DNA from: Betaproteobacteria bacterium
GTDB lineage: Bacteria > Pseudomonadota > Gammaproteobacteria > Burkholderiales > Rhodocyclaceae
Reading direction: 5' to 3'
Assembly (NCBI GenBank): GCA_016720065.1
Contig: JADJXY010000002.1
Span: 1,997,001-2,061,000, forward strand
Length of the DNA stretch: 64,000 nt
Each line of letters opens with the position of its first letter. The first letter of the stretch is position 1. Positions 55,055 through 63,514 of the stretch are shown piece after piece. The notes beneath the pieces were generated by a model. The model did no database searches, was not told the DNA's origin, and worked only from the letters and a program-made list of their open reading frames with translations. The position numbers were made by a program, and so were the translations under genes.

Positions 55055-56107
55055 TCACACCAGCCGATCGGCCAATGCGCCCTCCAGTTCCATGCGCCCG
55101 GCAGGACTGGCCATGGCGATGAGCACGTAGCCCGGCTTGATCAGGTAATCCTTGTCCGGATTGAAGTGCCATTGGCCGTTGCGTTCCCGGATGGCGATCA
55201 GGACGTAGTCGGCGCTGCGCAGGCGGATATCCCCCAGGGGCTTGGGGATGAACGCGGCGGGCACGGGGATTTCCTCCACCCGCAGATTCTTTTCCGACTT
55301 CAGCATCTCGTCGAGGAAGGACACCACATGGGGCCGGATCATGGCCGAGGCGATGCGCATGCCGCCGGTGAAGTTGGGGGAGACGATTTCGTCGGCGCCG
55401 GCCTTCCTCATCTTTTCGATATTGCGCACTTCCTGGCAGCGGGCAACGACGCGCACCTCGGGCTTCAATTGCTTGGCGGTGATGACGATCATCAGGTTGC
55501 GCGAATCGTCACCGGTGACGGCGAAGACGCCTTTGGCGTGTTCCAGGTTGGCGCGCAGCAGGATTTCATCGTCGCTGGCGTCGCCATGCAGGTAGAGCAG
55601 GCCGGGAAAGCGCTCCTTATATTCCAGCAGGCGGTTGATGTCCTCGTCGATGGCGACGAAATGGCGGTTGGTCGCCTCCAGTTCCCCCGCCACGTTGCGG
55701 CCGACCCGCCCGAAGCCGCACAGGAGATAGTGGCCCTTGAGGCTGCGGATGACTTTTTCCATGCGTTTCCTTTGCAGATTGCCGTTGAGGTCGGTTTCGA
55801 GCAGGGCCACCGTGACGATGGAAAACAGCATCGACAGATTGCCCGCCCCGAGAATGCCCAGGGCCACGGTCAGCCCCCGCGCGGTGGGATTGTTCGACAT
55901 GTCGATGATTTCCCCGAAGCCGATGGTGGCCACGGTGATGAAGGTCATGTAGAAGCAGTCGAACCAGGAATAGCGTCCCTCGGTCAGCCAGTGGTAGCCC
56001 GCCGTCCCCAGGACGTGAACGGCCACCAGCCCCACCAGGGCGTAATGCATCAGGCGGACGATGTAGCTCGCGTGGGTACGGGCCGAAGCGGTCTGCAAGC
56101 CGGCCAC
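55055..56107 (-). CDS. potassium channel with RCK (TrkA-N/TrkA-C) domains
   Basis: Inner-membrane K+ channel of 350 aa. Two transmembrane helices flank the pore loop with the filter ATIGFGEI; the usual TVGYG is replaced by TIGFG, seen in other bacterial channels. The RCK domain follows with LLCGFGRVGRNVAGELEATNRHFVAIDED (NAD-binding Rossmann), YLHGDASDDEILLRANLE and VVARCQ. The C-terminal TrkA-C domain ends the protein. The DUF3124 gene lies 3 bases upstream on the same strand, so the two are co-expressed. Confidence 0.93.
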   Translation of the reverse strand: MAGLQTASARTHASYIVRLMHYALVGLVAVHVLGTAGYHWLTEGRYSWFDCFYMTFITVATIGFGEIIDMSNNPTARGLTVALGILGAGNLSMLFSIVTVALLETDLNGNLQRKRMEKVIRSLKGHYLLCGFGRVGRNVAGELEATNRHFVAIDEDINRLLEYKERFPGLLYLHGDASDDEILLRANLEHAKGVFAVTGDDSRNLMIVITAKQLKPEVRVVARCQEVRNIEKMRKAGADEIVSPNFTGGMRIASAMIRPHVVSFLDEMLKSEKNLRVEEIPVPAAFIPKPLGDIRLRSADYVLIAIRERNGQWHFNPDKDYLIKPGYVLIAMASPAGRMELEGALADRLV

Positions 56108-56110
56108 CGG

Positions 56111-56584
56111 CTACTCCTGCACGGGAAGCGCGCGGGTGGTGAGGATGACCGCCTTGCCGGAATCCATATTGGCGTGCAGTCCCTCCACCAGGGGCGGGTT
56201 GATGGCGCCCTCGGATTCCCAGCGGATGAGGAAATTGGCGCCGGAGCCGCCCGATTCATCGTGCAGTTCGACAAAGAGTTCCAGGGTGCCGAAGGGCGGC
56301 ACCACGGTGGGAGCGCCGAGGTAATCGCGCAGAAAACGGCCGTGGGTGTCGTAATAGCGGGCCGCCAGCACCTTCATGGGCTGGCGGGGATCGGTATTGC
56401 GGATGCTGACCAGGGCGGAAAGCAAGACGCGCGACGGGGTGCCGCTGCGCCCGACGTTGCCGTAGAGCAGGTGGGAATAGATGGGCAGATAGAGCGATTG
56501 GCCCCGCGACGCCGGGCGGGTCTCCTGGGCCCAGGCGCCCGCCGCGCCCAGCCACAGGGCCAGGACGAACAGTATGGATCTCAT
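56111..56584 (-). CDS. DUF3124 exported protein
   Basis: Periplasmic protein of 157 aa with signal peptide (ILFVLALWLGAAGAWA) and the DUF3124 pattern: SLYLPIYSHLLYGN near the start, LSALVSIRNTDPRQPMKVLAARYYDTHGRFLRDY, PTVVPPFGTLELFVE, and NFLIRWESEGAINPPLVEGLHANM. Unknown function. It sits immediately upstream of a K+ channel gene, so a role at the envelope in ion or osmotic stress is a reasonable guess. Confidence 0.88.
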   Translation of the reverse strand: MRSILFVLALWLGAAGAWAQETRPASRGQSLYLPIYSHLLYGNVGRSGTPSRVLLSALVSIRNTDPRQPMKVLAARYYDTHGRFLRDYLGAPTVVPPFGTLELFVELHDESGGSGANFLIRWESEGAINPPLVEGLHANMDSGKAVILTTRALPVQE

Positions 56585-56766
56585 GGTGTCTCCCTTCGCG
56601 CGCTCTGCGGCGCAGGGAGCAGATGATAACGGGCTGGAGGCCGCCCGGGTTGGCCTGGATCAAGGAACCCGCAGCCGCGCGGGAGAGGCGGCGCCCCGGC
56701 ACCGGGCGGAATGCGTGCCGGCCGGCCAGTCCCCTGCCGACGCGTTACCGACCAGCGCGTTTCCCG

Positions 56767-57117
56767 CTACCAGTCCGCGTCTTCGCAGGGCATCATGGGG
56801 TGCCCGCGCAGGACGGGCTCCATGAACATCATCCCGATCGAGGGCTCGCCGATGCCCGCCTCGTCGTAGATGCGGCGGAAAATGTCGTCCGCCCGCTCGG
56901 CCTCGACCAGGACGATGAGCACGTCCTTTTCGTCGAACAGCATCTGGTGGCTGCGGACCCGGCGGCTGCCCACGCCCCGGGCATGGTGGTGGGACACGGA
57001 GAGCACCCCGGGAAGTTCCGCCAGGGCCGCCACCAGGGGCTTGCCGCCGCCGGAACGCAGAATGGCGGTGATCAGCTTCTTCTCGATGCCGCGGCCGATG
57101 TGGGCCAGAACGCTCAT
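56767..57117 (-). CDS. PII-like regulatory protein 1
   Basis: A 116 aa protein of the PII superfamily. The ferredoxin-like core is seen in GIEKKLITAILRSGGGKPLVAALAELPGVLSVS, a short T-loop-like HHHARGVGSRR, VLIVLVEAERADDIFRRIYDEAGIGEP and SIGMMFMEPV (B-loop region). It lacks the uridylylated Tyr of canonical PII, so it may bind an adenyl ligand or metal. The His-rich loop HHHARG is unusual. Its start overlaps the stop of the second PII-like gene; it is the third gene of the DUF1538 operon. Confidence 0.85.
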   Translation of the reverse strand: MSVLAHIGRGIEKKLITAILRSGGGKPLVAALAELPGVLSVSHHHARGVGSRRVRSHQMLFDEKDVLIVLVEAERADDIFRRIYDEAGIGEPSIGMMFMEPVLRGHPMMPCEDADW

Positions 57118-57491
57118 CGCTCGCGGGGCTCCACATGCAGGCCGAAGCGGGCGGCGATTTCCCGCGGGACGTGGGTCGCCATCTTCTCCAGGGGCGTCAT
57201 CCACAGGATGCCCATGCCCGGCGTGTCCATCTTGGCGCTGACGAAGATGCGTTCGAACACCGCGTCGGCCTGATCCGCAGGCACCACGATGTAGATGACT
57301 TCCTTGTCCGCATTGACCGTCAGCCCCAGGAGCCCCAGGCGCTTCTGCCGCACCCCGGTGCCGTGGGCGTGGAAGATGGTGGCCCCCTGGGCGCCCGCTT
57401 CCTGGGCCGCCTGCACCACGGCATCCGCCGCGCCGCGCTGCACCACGGCCGTGATGAGCACGACGTCCACCAGGACGATGATGTCGCTCAT
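57114..57491 (-). CDS. PII-like regulatory protein 2
   Basis: A 125 aa PII-superfamily protein. Core: MSDIIVLVDVVLITAVVQRGAADAVVQAAQEAGAQGATIFHAHGTGV (T-loop region), LGLTVNADKEVIYIVVPADQADAVFERIFV, and a C-terminal MDTPGMGILWMTPLEKM. It lacks the GlnB T-loop motif. It overlaps the DUF1538 gene by 4 bases (ATGA) and the other PII-like gene downstream. The three genes probably form one regulated membrane system. Confidence 0.86.
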   Translation of the reverse strand: MSDIIVLVDVVLITAVVQRGAADAVVQAAQEAGAQGATIFHAHGTGVRQKRLGLLGLTVNADKEVIYIVVPADQADAVFERIFVSAKMDTPGMGILWMTPLEKMATHVPREIAARFGLHVEPRER

Positions 57492-59188
57492 GCCTTCCTC
57501 CTTGTCGTCTGCTTGCGGCGGCCCGGCGCGTACTGGGCCCACAGGCCCACCGCCAGCACGCTCAGAATCGGCCCCACCGAGCACAGGGCCAGGATGCCAA
57601 AGCCCTCCGCCGCACCCACCGCCGCCCCGAGGCCGACCCCGAGGGCGAGCAGCAGCGGCACCGTCACCGGGCCGGTGGTCACCCCGGCGCTGTCCCAGGC
57701 CAGGTTCACGTACTCTTCCCGGGCGACGAGGGTCAGCACCAGGGCAAGGCCATAGGCGACGCCGAGAAGCGTGGCCAGGGACAGGTCGAACAGAATGCGC
57801 GCCACGCCGGCCGCCGCGCCCAGGCCTACGCCGAGGGCCACGGCCCGGATGAGCAGGCGCTTCTTGAAGGCGCCATCGGAAATGTTTTCCACCGTGATGC
57901 CCATGGCGTTGAGGGCCGGTTCGGCCACCGTGGCGCCGTAGCCGACGCAGAAGGCAAAAATCAGGGTCAGCCCGAGACCCAGGGCACGGGGATAGAGGGG
58001 CGGCGCGCCGCTTTCGCGGTGAGGCGAGAAGGCCCAGGGCACGTTGAGCCCGGCCTGGTTGCCCAGTTCCACCAGGCCGGCGGTGAGCCCCAGGTTGAAG
58101 GCCGCCATGCCCAGCAGGGCGGTCGCCACGCCGTAGAGAAAGACGTCGGCCCTTTCCAGCCGCCGCTTGAGGACAAAACGCTGGGTCAGCACCAGCAGCA
58201 CGACCAGGGGCAGGATGGCACGCAGGGCGCCGCTCAGTTCGGCCAGGGGCGTTTCCCGGTACCAGGGCAGGTCGGCCGCCGCCACCGGCGCCTGCGGCGG
58301 CAGATCGCCTCCGAAGATCGCCACGGCCAGGACCGCCGCCACCGGGAAGAGCGAGGCCAGGGTGACGATGCCGAAGCCGGCCAGGGGGTTGTCGCCCCGG
58401 CCGGCGGAGGCGGAAACGCCGATGCCCACCGCCAGCACCAGGGGCACGGTGACCGGCCCGGTGGTGATGCCGCCGCAGTCCCAGGCCAGGCCGATCACCC
58501 GGTCCAGCCCTGGCTGGCTGGCCGCGTAAGCGGTGAGCCCGAGGCAGAGCGGGACGATGGCCAGGATGAGGGCCTTGAGCCGCCAGCCGAAGAGAAAGCG
58601 CAAAAGGCCGACGACCACGGCGACCCCCACCCCGGCGGCCACCGCCAGGACCAGTTCATCCACCCGCGGCCCCAGCAGGGCCTTGAGCAGCGCCGCCCGC
58701 TGGGCCGAAACCCCCTCACCCGCCGCTTGCAGGGCGCCGATGGCCGGCTCGGCGAAGGTGGCGGCGACCCCGAGGATGCCGCCAAAGGCCAGGATGGTCA
58801 GCACCCCCACCCGCCCGGGCAGCAGGTAACCGATGTTTTCGGCAAAGGGCATGAGACCGTGCTTGACCCCTTCCATGAAGAGCATCAGCCCCAGGATGAC
58901 CGCCGCGATCCCCAGGGCGATCAGCTCGGCGTCTCCGGGAAAGGAGCGCAAGGCCAGGGCCTGGAAGGCCACCAGCAGCAGGGCAAGGGGCACCACGGCC
59001 CGGATCTGCTCGAAGAATCGGACCGAGACGTAGGGCGTCAGCAGGCGGTGGAGGTCGATGGCGCGCAGGCGGCTCTGGGGCGGCGCCGCCTCGCGCTCGA
59101 AGGCAACGACGTCGTTGTAGCTGATCTGGCGGTGATGGCGACGGATGGCGCCAAGAAACTGGCCGTAGCGGAGGGTTTTCTGGGGCAT
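57488..59188 (-). CDS. DUF1538 membrane protein, duplicated
   Basis: A 566 aa integral membrane protein with about 12 hydrophobic segments made of two similar halves. The sequence ITTGPVTVPLVLAVGIGVSAS near residue 245 is repeated as VTTGPVTVPLLLALGVGLGAA near the end, and TFAEPAIGALQ is matched by TVAEPALNAMGITVEN. The N-terminal 60 residues are cytoplasmic (RRHHRQISYNDVVAFEREAAPP). Uncharacterised permease-like family. It overlaps two PII-like genes, which suggests control of its transport activity by small-molecule-sensing PII proteins. Confidence 0.87.
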   Translation of the reverse strand: MPQKTLRYGQFLGAIRRHHRQISYNDVVAFEREAAPPQSRLRAIDLHRLLTPYVSVRFFEQIRAVVPLALLLVAFQALALRSFPGDAELIALGIAAVILGLMLFMEGVKHGLMPFAENIGYLLPGRVGVLTILAFGGILGVAATFAEPAIGALQAAGEGVSAQRAALLKALLGPRVDELVLAVAAGVGVAVVVGLLRFLFGWRLKALILAIVPLCLGLTAYAASQPGLDRVIGLAWDCGGITTGPVTVPLVLAVGIGVSASAGRGDNPLAGFGIVTLASLFPVAAVLAVAIFGGDLPPQAPVAAADLPWYRETPLAELSGALRAILPLVVLLVLTQRFVLKRRLERADVFLYGVATALLGMAAFNLGLTAGLVELGNQAGLNVPWAFSPHRESGAPPLYPRALGLGLTLIFAFCVGYGATVAEPALNAMGITVENISDGAFKKRLLIRAVALGVGLGAAAGVARILFDLSLATLLGVAYGLALVLTLVAREEYVNLAWDSAGVTTGPVTVPLLLALGVGLGAAVGAAEGFGILALCSVGPILSVLAVGLWAQYAPGRRKQTTRRKA

Positions 59189-59280
59189 GGGAGCGGCAGG
59201 GCGGAACGCCCGGATTCTGCCACAGGCCGCGGCGCTGCGTGCTCCGCCAGGGTGTGCTGCACTCCTGCTATCGTGGCTGC

Positions 59281-59316
59281 ACAAAAAAAGACCGGCCGGG
59301 ATGGGATCCGGCCGGT
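59281..59316 (-). terminator. rho-independent terminator
   Basis: Perfect 9-bp stem ACCGGCCGG / CCGGCCGGT with an 8-base loop; on the minus strand it is followed by CTTTTTTTG. It lies downstream of the small exported-protein gene and upstream of the DUF1538 gene. Confidence 0.85.
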
Positions 59317-59464
59317 GAACCCCGGCGGGCGCCGGGGGGAGGAGACATCGGGGTAGGGGCTCGCACCGCCGTCGCCGGGCCGGCTGCCGGGGGCCTCTAG
59401 CCTGCGCGAACGCAGAGGCTGGAGGCGGGTCGGCCGGCCGGGCGACGGGGAGCGAACCTGGGGG

Positions 59465-59698
59465 TCAGCCCGCCTTGCCGTTGCGCACGCTGGCGGCGTG
59501 GACCGGGCCGGAGGCCTTGCGCAGGACCGGGGAAGCGCCGTGACCAGTCCAGGCCAGTCCGCCGGCCAGGGGGACGCCGGCGTTGCGCAGGGTGGCTTCG
59601 TAGCTGCCGCTGTCGCGGGTGGAGTGGATGCGGGGCTCGCCGGCAAAGGCGGGGGCGGCAACGAGAAGGGCTGCGAGGGAGATGAGTGACTTGTTCAT
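59465..59698 (-). CDS. small exported protein
   Basis: A 77 aa protein with signal peptide (KSLISLAALLVAAPAFAG) and a short mature chain (EPRIHSTRDSGSYEATLRNAGVPLAG then LAWTGHGASPV). The ATG at 59698 has AAAGGAG ten bases upstream, a strong ribosome site, so the gene is probably real despite its size. It ends at a clear terminator. Function unknown. Confidence 0.72.
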   Translation of the reverse strand: MNKSLISLAALLVAAPAFAGEPRIHSTRDSGSYEATLRNAGVPLAGGLAWTGHGASPVLRKASGPVHAASVRNGKAG

Positions 59699-59857
59699 GA
59701 TTGCGAACTCCTTTCGTATCAACGAAGATGAACTGCTTTCCTTGGACCGACCTGGAGGCTGGAGGGCTTTCCCGGCGGTCAGTGGGGCCAGAATATCGAC
59801 TCTGCTGCATCGCAACAAACGATCATTTCTAAGCCGACACCTGAGAAAAACTCATCC

Positions 59858-60865
59858 ATGCCGCCCCGCCTGCCCCCCCTCAATGCCCTGCGCGCCTTCG
59901 AGGCGGCCGCACGGCTGTTGAGCTTCAAGGACGCAGCGACGGAGCTTTCGGTGACCCCCACGGCGGTCAGCCACCAGATCAAGCTCCTGGAGGAATTTCT
60001 CGACCTGCGCCTCTTTCACCGCCGCACCCGCTCCCTGGAACTGACCCCCGAAGGGGTGGCCATGCTTCCCAAGATTCAAGAGGGCTTCGCCAGCCTCGCC
60101 GCCGCCGTGGAGGCCGGCCGGCGCACCGAGAGCGGCGGTGTGGTCACCGTCTGCGCCCCTCCGTCCTTCGCCGCCCGCTGGCTGGTGCCGCGCCTGGCGG
60201 GCTTCAATCGCGCCCACCCGGATATCGATCTGCGCCTGTCGAGCAATACCGCCACCATCGACAGCCGCGACCGCGATGCCCCCGGCGATCTGCGCCCGGC
60301 CGCCAGCGAGGCCCCCTACGACCTGACCATCCGCTTCGGCCGGGGCCGCTACACGGGCCAGACGACCGACCTGCTCTTCACGCCGGCCTACGTCCCCGTC
60401 TGCAGCCCTGCCCTGCTGGAGGGCGAGCGCCCTCTGCGGGAGCCGGCGGACCTGGCCTGGCACGTCCTGATCCACGATTCGACGGTACCCGAACTGGAGG
60501 AACGCCCCGGTTGGGCTCAATGGCTCGAACTCGCCGAGGTGGGCGGTCTGGAGTTGCAGGTGCGCGGCGTCCATTTCGAGGATGGCGCCCTGGCCCTGGC
60601 TTCCGCCGTGGCCGGCCACGGCGTGGCTCTGGCCGCCCGCCCCATGGTGAGCGCCGACGTGGCCGGGGGTCGCCTGGTGATCCCCTTCGACCTCTCCATC
60701 CCGTCCCGCTACGCCTATTACGTCGCCACCCCGGCGGCCACCACGGAGCGGCCCACGGTGCAGGCCCTCAAGGCCTGGCTGGTGCGGGAAGCCGCCCGGG
60801 AGCGTGCTGCGGGCTGGAACCGTGCCGCCCGGGGCGGCCGCAAACCCTCGGCGGCGACGCCATGA
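59858..60865 (+). CDS. LysR-family transcriptional regulator (GcvA-like)
   Basis: A 335 aa regulator. The N-terminal winged helix-turn-helix is LNALRAFEAAARLLSFKDAATELSVTPTAVSHQIKLLEEFLDLRLFHR, the GcvA-type form (VTPTAVSHQI). The substrate domain follows with VTVCAPPSFAARWLVPRLAGFNRAHPDIDLRLS. Its stop overlaps the ATG of a zinc-ribbon gene. Divergently, the small exported-protein gene at 59698 is a possible target. Confidence 0.92.
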   Translation: MPPRLPPLNALRAFEAAARLLSFKDAATELSVTPTAVSHQIKLLEEFLDLRLFHRRTRSLELTPEGVAMLPKIQEGFASLAAAVEAGRRTESGGVVTVCAPPSFAARWLVPRLAGFNRAHPDIDLRLSSNTATIDSRDRDAPGDLRPAASEAPYDLTIRFGRGRYTGQTTDLLFTPAYVPVCSPALLEGERPLREPADLAWHVLIHDSTVPELEERPGWAQWLELAEVGGLELQVRGVHFEDGALALASAVAGHGVALAARPMVSADVAGGRLVIPFDLSIPSRYAYYVATPAATTERPTVQALKAWLVREAARERAAGWNRAARGGRKPSAATP

Positions 60866-61584
60866 GCGAAGCAGCTCGCTGCCCCTCGTGCCGCCAGCCC
60901 ATGCTGGCCAGGCGCTTTCCCCGCCACAACCATGGCGAGGTGGAACTCGACTTCTGCTTCCCCTGCCAGGGCATCTGGTTCGACGAGATGGAGAGCGTGC
61001 AAATCGCTCCCGGCGGCGTCATCGACCTTTTCAGGCTCATTCACGAGCAGCGGGACGCCCCCTGTCAGCCCCTGGCCGATCCCCTGACCTGCCCGCGTTG
61101 CCGCGACCGCCTCCTGCAGGGCCTCGACGTCGCCCGCCGCGGGGGGCGCTTCAATTACCACCGCTGCCTGCAAAAGCACGGCCGCTTCGTCACCTTCGCC
61201 CAATTCATGACCGAGAAGGGCTTCGTGCGCCAGTTGAATCCCGTCGAGGTCAAGGAACTCGCCGCCCGCATCGGCACGGTGCGCTGCACGGGCTGCGGCG
61301 CACCGGTGGACATTCGCCTCGACGCGGCCTGCGGCCACTGCCGCGCCCCCATCGCCATCCTCGACCCCCAGGCGGTGGAGGACGCCCTGGCCCGCTACCA
61401 GAATGCCGAGGTCCGGCGCAGCGCGCCCCCGGACGTGGAGCGCATGGCCGACGCCCTGCTGGCGCAGGAAAAAGAGCGCTCGCGGCGCCAGCGGGAAAAG
61501 CGCAGCGAGACGCCCCTCGATCTGGACGTCGCCGACCTCCTCATGTCCGGAGCGGAACTGGTCTGGAGTCTGCTCCGCAAGTAG
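60862..61584 (+). CDS. zinc-ribbon protein (zf-TFIIB type)
   Basis: A 240 aa cytoplasmic protein with several zinc-ribbon motifs: ARCPSCRQPM and FCFPCQGIWFDEME (a zf-TFIIB pair in the first 45 residues), LTCPRCRDRLLQ, and a second pair TVRCTGCGAPVDI and CGHCRAPIAIL near 150. The C terminus is Arg/Glu-rich helical. It is translated by coupling to the LysR gene. No reaction is known; a nucleic-acid or protein-binding role is likely. Confidence 0.85.
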   Translation: MSEAARCPSCRQPMLARRFPRHNHGEVELDFCFPCQGIWFDEMESVQIAPGGVIDLFRLIHEQRDAPCQPLADPLTCPRCRDRLLQGLDVARRGGRFNYHRCLQKHGRFVTFAQFMTEKGFVRQLNPVEVKELAARIGTVRCTGCGAPVDIRLDAACGHCRAPIAILDPQAVEDALARYQNAEVRRSAPPDVERMADALLAQEKERSRRQREKRSETPLDLDVADLLMSGAELVWSLLRK

Positions 61585-61645
61585 GAGGAAGCGGGGCGGG
61601 TCGCGGGGCTTGGTCTCTCAGGGCTACTCTGAATCCCGGCCTTCC

Positions 61646-61805
61646 CGGTCGGGCCGCTTTCTGAACCCATGGGGTCCATCGCAACTGCTCGGTCTGGCCA
61701 CTTTTCTGAACCCATGGGGTCCATCGCAACTGCTCGGTCTGGCCACTTTTCTGAACCCATGGGGTCCATCACAACTGCTCGGTCTGGCCACTTTTCTGAA
61801 CCCAT
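61646..61805. repeat. 45-bp tandem repeat, about 3.5 copies
   Basis: The block CTGAACCCATGGGGTCCATC recurs at 61661, 61706, 61751 and, truncated, at 61796, a 45-base step. In one frame it encodes a 15-residue unit beginning MGSIATARSGHF. The same edge motif (ctttTCTGAACCCATGG) also marks both 612-bp unit borders that follow, at 62405 and 63017. Confidence 0.93.
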
Positions 61806-62415
61806 GGTTTCCGCGCTGGAGGCGCGGGCGTACTTTCTTTTTGGTGGCAAAAAGAAAGTAGCCAAAGAAAAAGCCACCCCTGGGTCGGAGCCCCGCGTTG
61901 CGGGGTCCCCTGCGCTACTCGGGGGCTTGGGCGGCTCGCTAAACTCGCCCCCGATGGGGGCTCAGACAACGCGAGCCGACTTCCCCCAAGCCCCCTGCGT
62001 TGCTCGGCTCCTCTCAAGGGGCCCAGAAGCGGCCGGGCTGAAAGGCCGTACCCCTTCAAGCCCATCGTCCGCACGGGATCAGCCAAAGCAGCCGACCACG
62101 GCCCAAAGTCCGGACGCCCTTCCCCCCATGGAAGACGCTGAGCAACGCAGGGCTTCCGGGGGCCTTCGGGTCGCGTTGTATGAGCCCCCGCAGGGGGCGA
62201 GTTTAGCGACCCGCCCGGATGCCCGAGTAGCGCAAGGGACCGGGCAACGCCCGGCGTCGACCCTGGGGTCGCCTTCTCTTTGGTGACTTTCTCTTGGCGA
62301 AGCAAGAGAAAGTCACACGCCCTCAAGGCGGAACTCTGAGGTTCAGCAATCCCAAATGCTTCCGGAGAAGCAAGGCCATTCGGTGCCTCCCCGGCCTGAC
62401 CGCTTTTCTGAACCC
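61804..62415. repeat. 612-bp tandem repeat unit, copy 1; large imperfect inverted repeat
   Basis: This unit is repeated directly at 62416-63027 with only about a dozen differences by eye. Inside, the left arm (about 61828-62008) and right arm (about 62137-62321) are imperfect inverted repeats of roughly 180 bases. Each arm tip carries a perfect hairpin: TACTTTCTTTTTG at 61831-61860 and GTGACTTTCTCTTG at 62283-62316. Both strands have open frames throughout, but these encode only repeat sequence and are not genes. Such elements recur in related genomes by general knowledge; mechanism unknown. Confidence 0.93.
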
Positions 62416-63027
62416 ATGGTTTCCGCGCCTGATGCGCGGGCGTACTTTCTTTTTGGTGGCAAAAAGAAAGTAGCCAAAGAAAAAGCCACCCCTGGGTCGG
62501 AGCCCCGCGTTGCGGGGTCCCCTGCGCTACTCGGGGGCTTGGGCGGCTCGCTAAACTCGCCCCCGATGGGGGCTCAGACAACGCGAGCCGACTTCCCCCA
62601 AGCCCCCTGCGTTGCTCGGCTCCTCTCAAGGGGCCCAGAAGCGGCCGGGCTGAAAGGCCGTACCCCTTCAAGCCCATCGTCCGCACGGGATCAGCCAAAG
62701 CAGCCGACCACGGCCCAAAGTCCGGACGCCTCTCCCCCCATGGAAGACGCTGAGCAACGCAGGGCTTCCGGGGGCCTTCGGGTCGCGTTGTCTGAGCCCC
62801 CGCAGGGGGCGAGTTTAGCGACCCGCCCGGATGCCCGAGTAGCGCAAGGGACCGGGCAACGCCCGGCGTCGACCCTGGGGTCGCCTTCTCTTTGGTGACT
62901 TTCTCTTGGCGAGACAAGAGAAAGTCACACGCCCTCAGGGCGGAACCCCAGGGTTCAGCAATCCCAAATGCTTCCGGAGAAGCACGGCCATTCGGTGCCT
63001 CCCCGGCCTGACCATTTTTCTGAACCC
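62416..63027. repeat. 612-bp tandem repeat unit, copy 2
   Basis: Second direct copy. The arm-tip hairpins lie at 62443-62472 and 62895-62928, exactly 612 bases on from copy 1. Because 612 is a multiple of three, long spurious frames on both strands run across both units. Confidence 0.93.
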
Positions 63028-63053
63028 ATGGTTTCCGCGCCTGATGCGCCGGC
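63028..63053. repeat. truncated start of a third 612-bp unit
   Basis: The first 22 or so bases of the unit (ATGGTTTCCGCGCCTGATGC) recur once more and stop within three bases of the dtd stop codon, so the repeat ends precisely at the dtd 3' end. Confidence 0.8.
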
Positions 63054-63055
63054 AA

Positions 63056-63514
63056 TCACACCTCAGCCCGCTGCGGCGAATCGATGACGAGGGTCACCGG
63101 CCCATCATTCACCAGACTCACCGCCATGTCGGCCCCGAATACCCCGGTGGGCACCGGCCTCCCCAGGGCCGCGGCGAGTTTTTCCACGAAGCGCTCGAAC
63201 AGCGGCTGCGACACGGCCCCCGGCGCCGCCCGGCTCCAGGAGGGGCGATTGCCCTTGTGGACCGAGGCGTAGAGCGTGAATTGGGAGACGGCCAGAATCT
63301 CGCCGCCGACCTCCTGCACGCTGCGGTTCATGACCCCCTCGGCATCGGCGAAGATGCGCGTGCGCACGATCTTGCCCGCCATCCAGTCCAGGTCGGCATC
63401 CGTATCCGCCGCCTCGAAGCCTGCCAGAACCAGGAGCCCCGGCCCGATGGCGCCGGTCACTTCCCCCGCCACCTCGACCCGTGCTTCGCGCACCCGCTGG
63501 AGCACGACTCTCAC
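63056..63514 (-). CDS. dtd: D-aminoacyl-tRNA deacylase
   Basis: Removes D-amino acids from mischarged tRNA. The 152 aa product is full-length, with MRVVLQRVREARVEV at the start, EVGGEILAVSQFTLYA (the SQFTLYA active site), and the C-terminal NDGPVTLVID (NxGPVT motif). The repeat array abuts its stop. Its ATG overlaps the stop of the sigma-54 activator upstream (ATGA). Confidence 0.96.
   Translation of the reverse strand: MRVVLQRVREARVEVAGEVTGAIGPGLLVLAGFEAADTDADLDWMAGKIVRTRIFADAEGVMNRSVQEVGGEILAVSQFTLYASVHKGNRPSWSRAAPGAVSQPLFERFVEKLAAALGRPVPTGVFGADMAVSLVNDGPVTLVIDSPQRAEV

Noticed and set aside
59803..59817. TGCTGCATCGCAACA, similar to PhaR-type operator sequences before phasin genes
   Set aside because: Two mismatches in the symmetric arms and neither neighbouring gene looks like a phasin or PHA gene.
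61769..63055. A 428-residue minus-strand open frame and two long plus-strand frames across the repeat units
   Set aside because: They exist only because the unit is a multiple of three and high in GC; the translations simply repeat the unit, lack ribosome sites and resemble no protein family.
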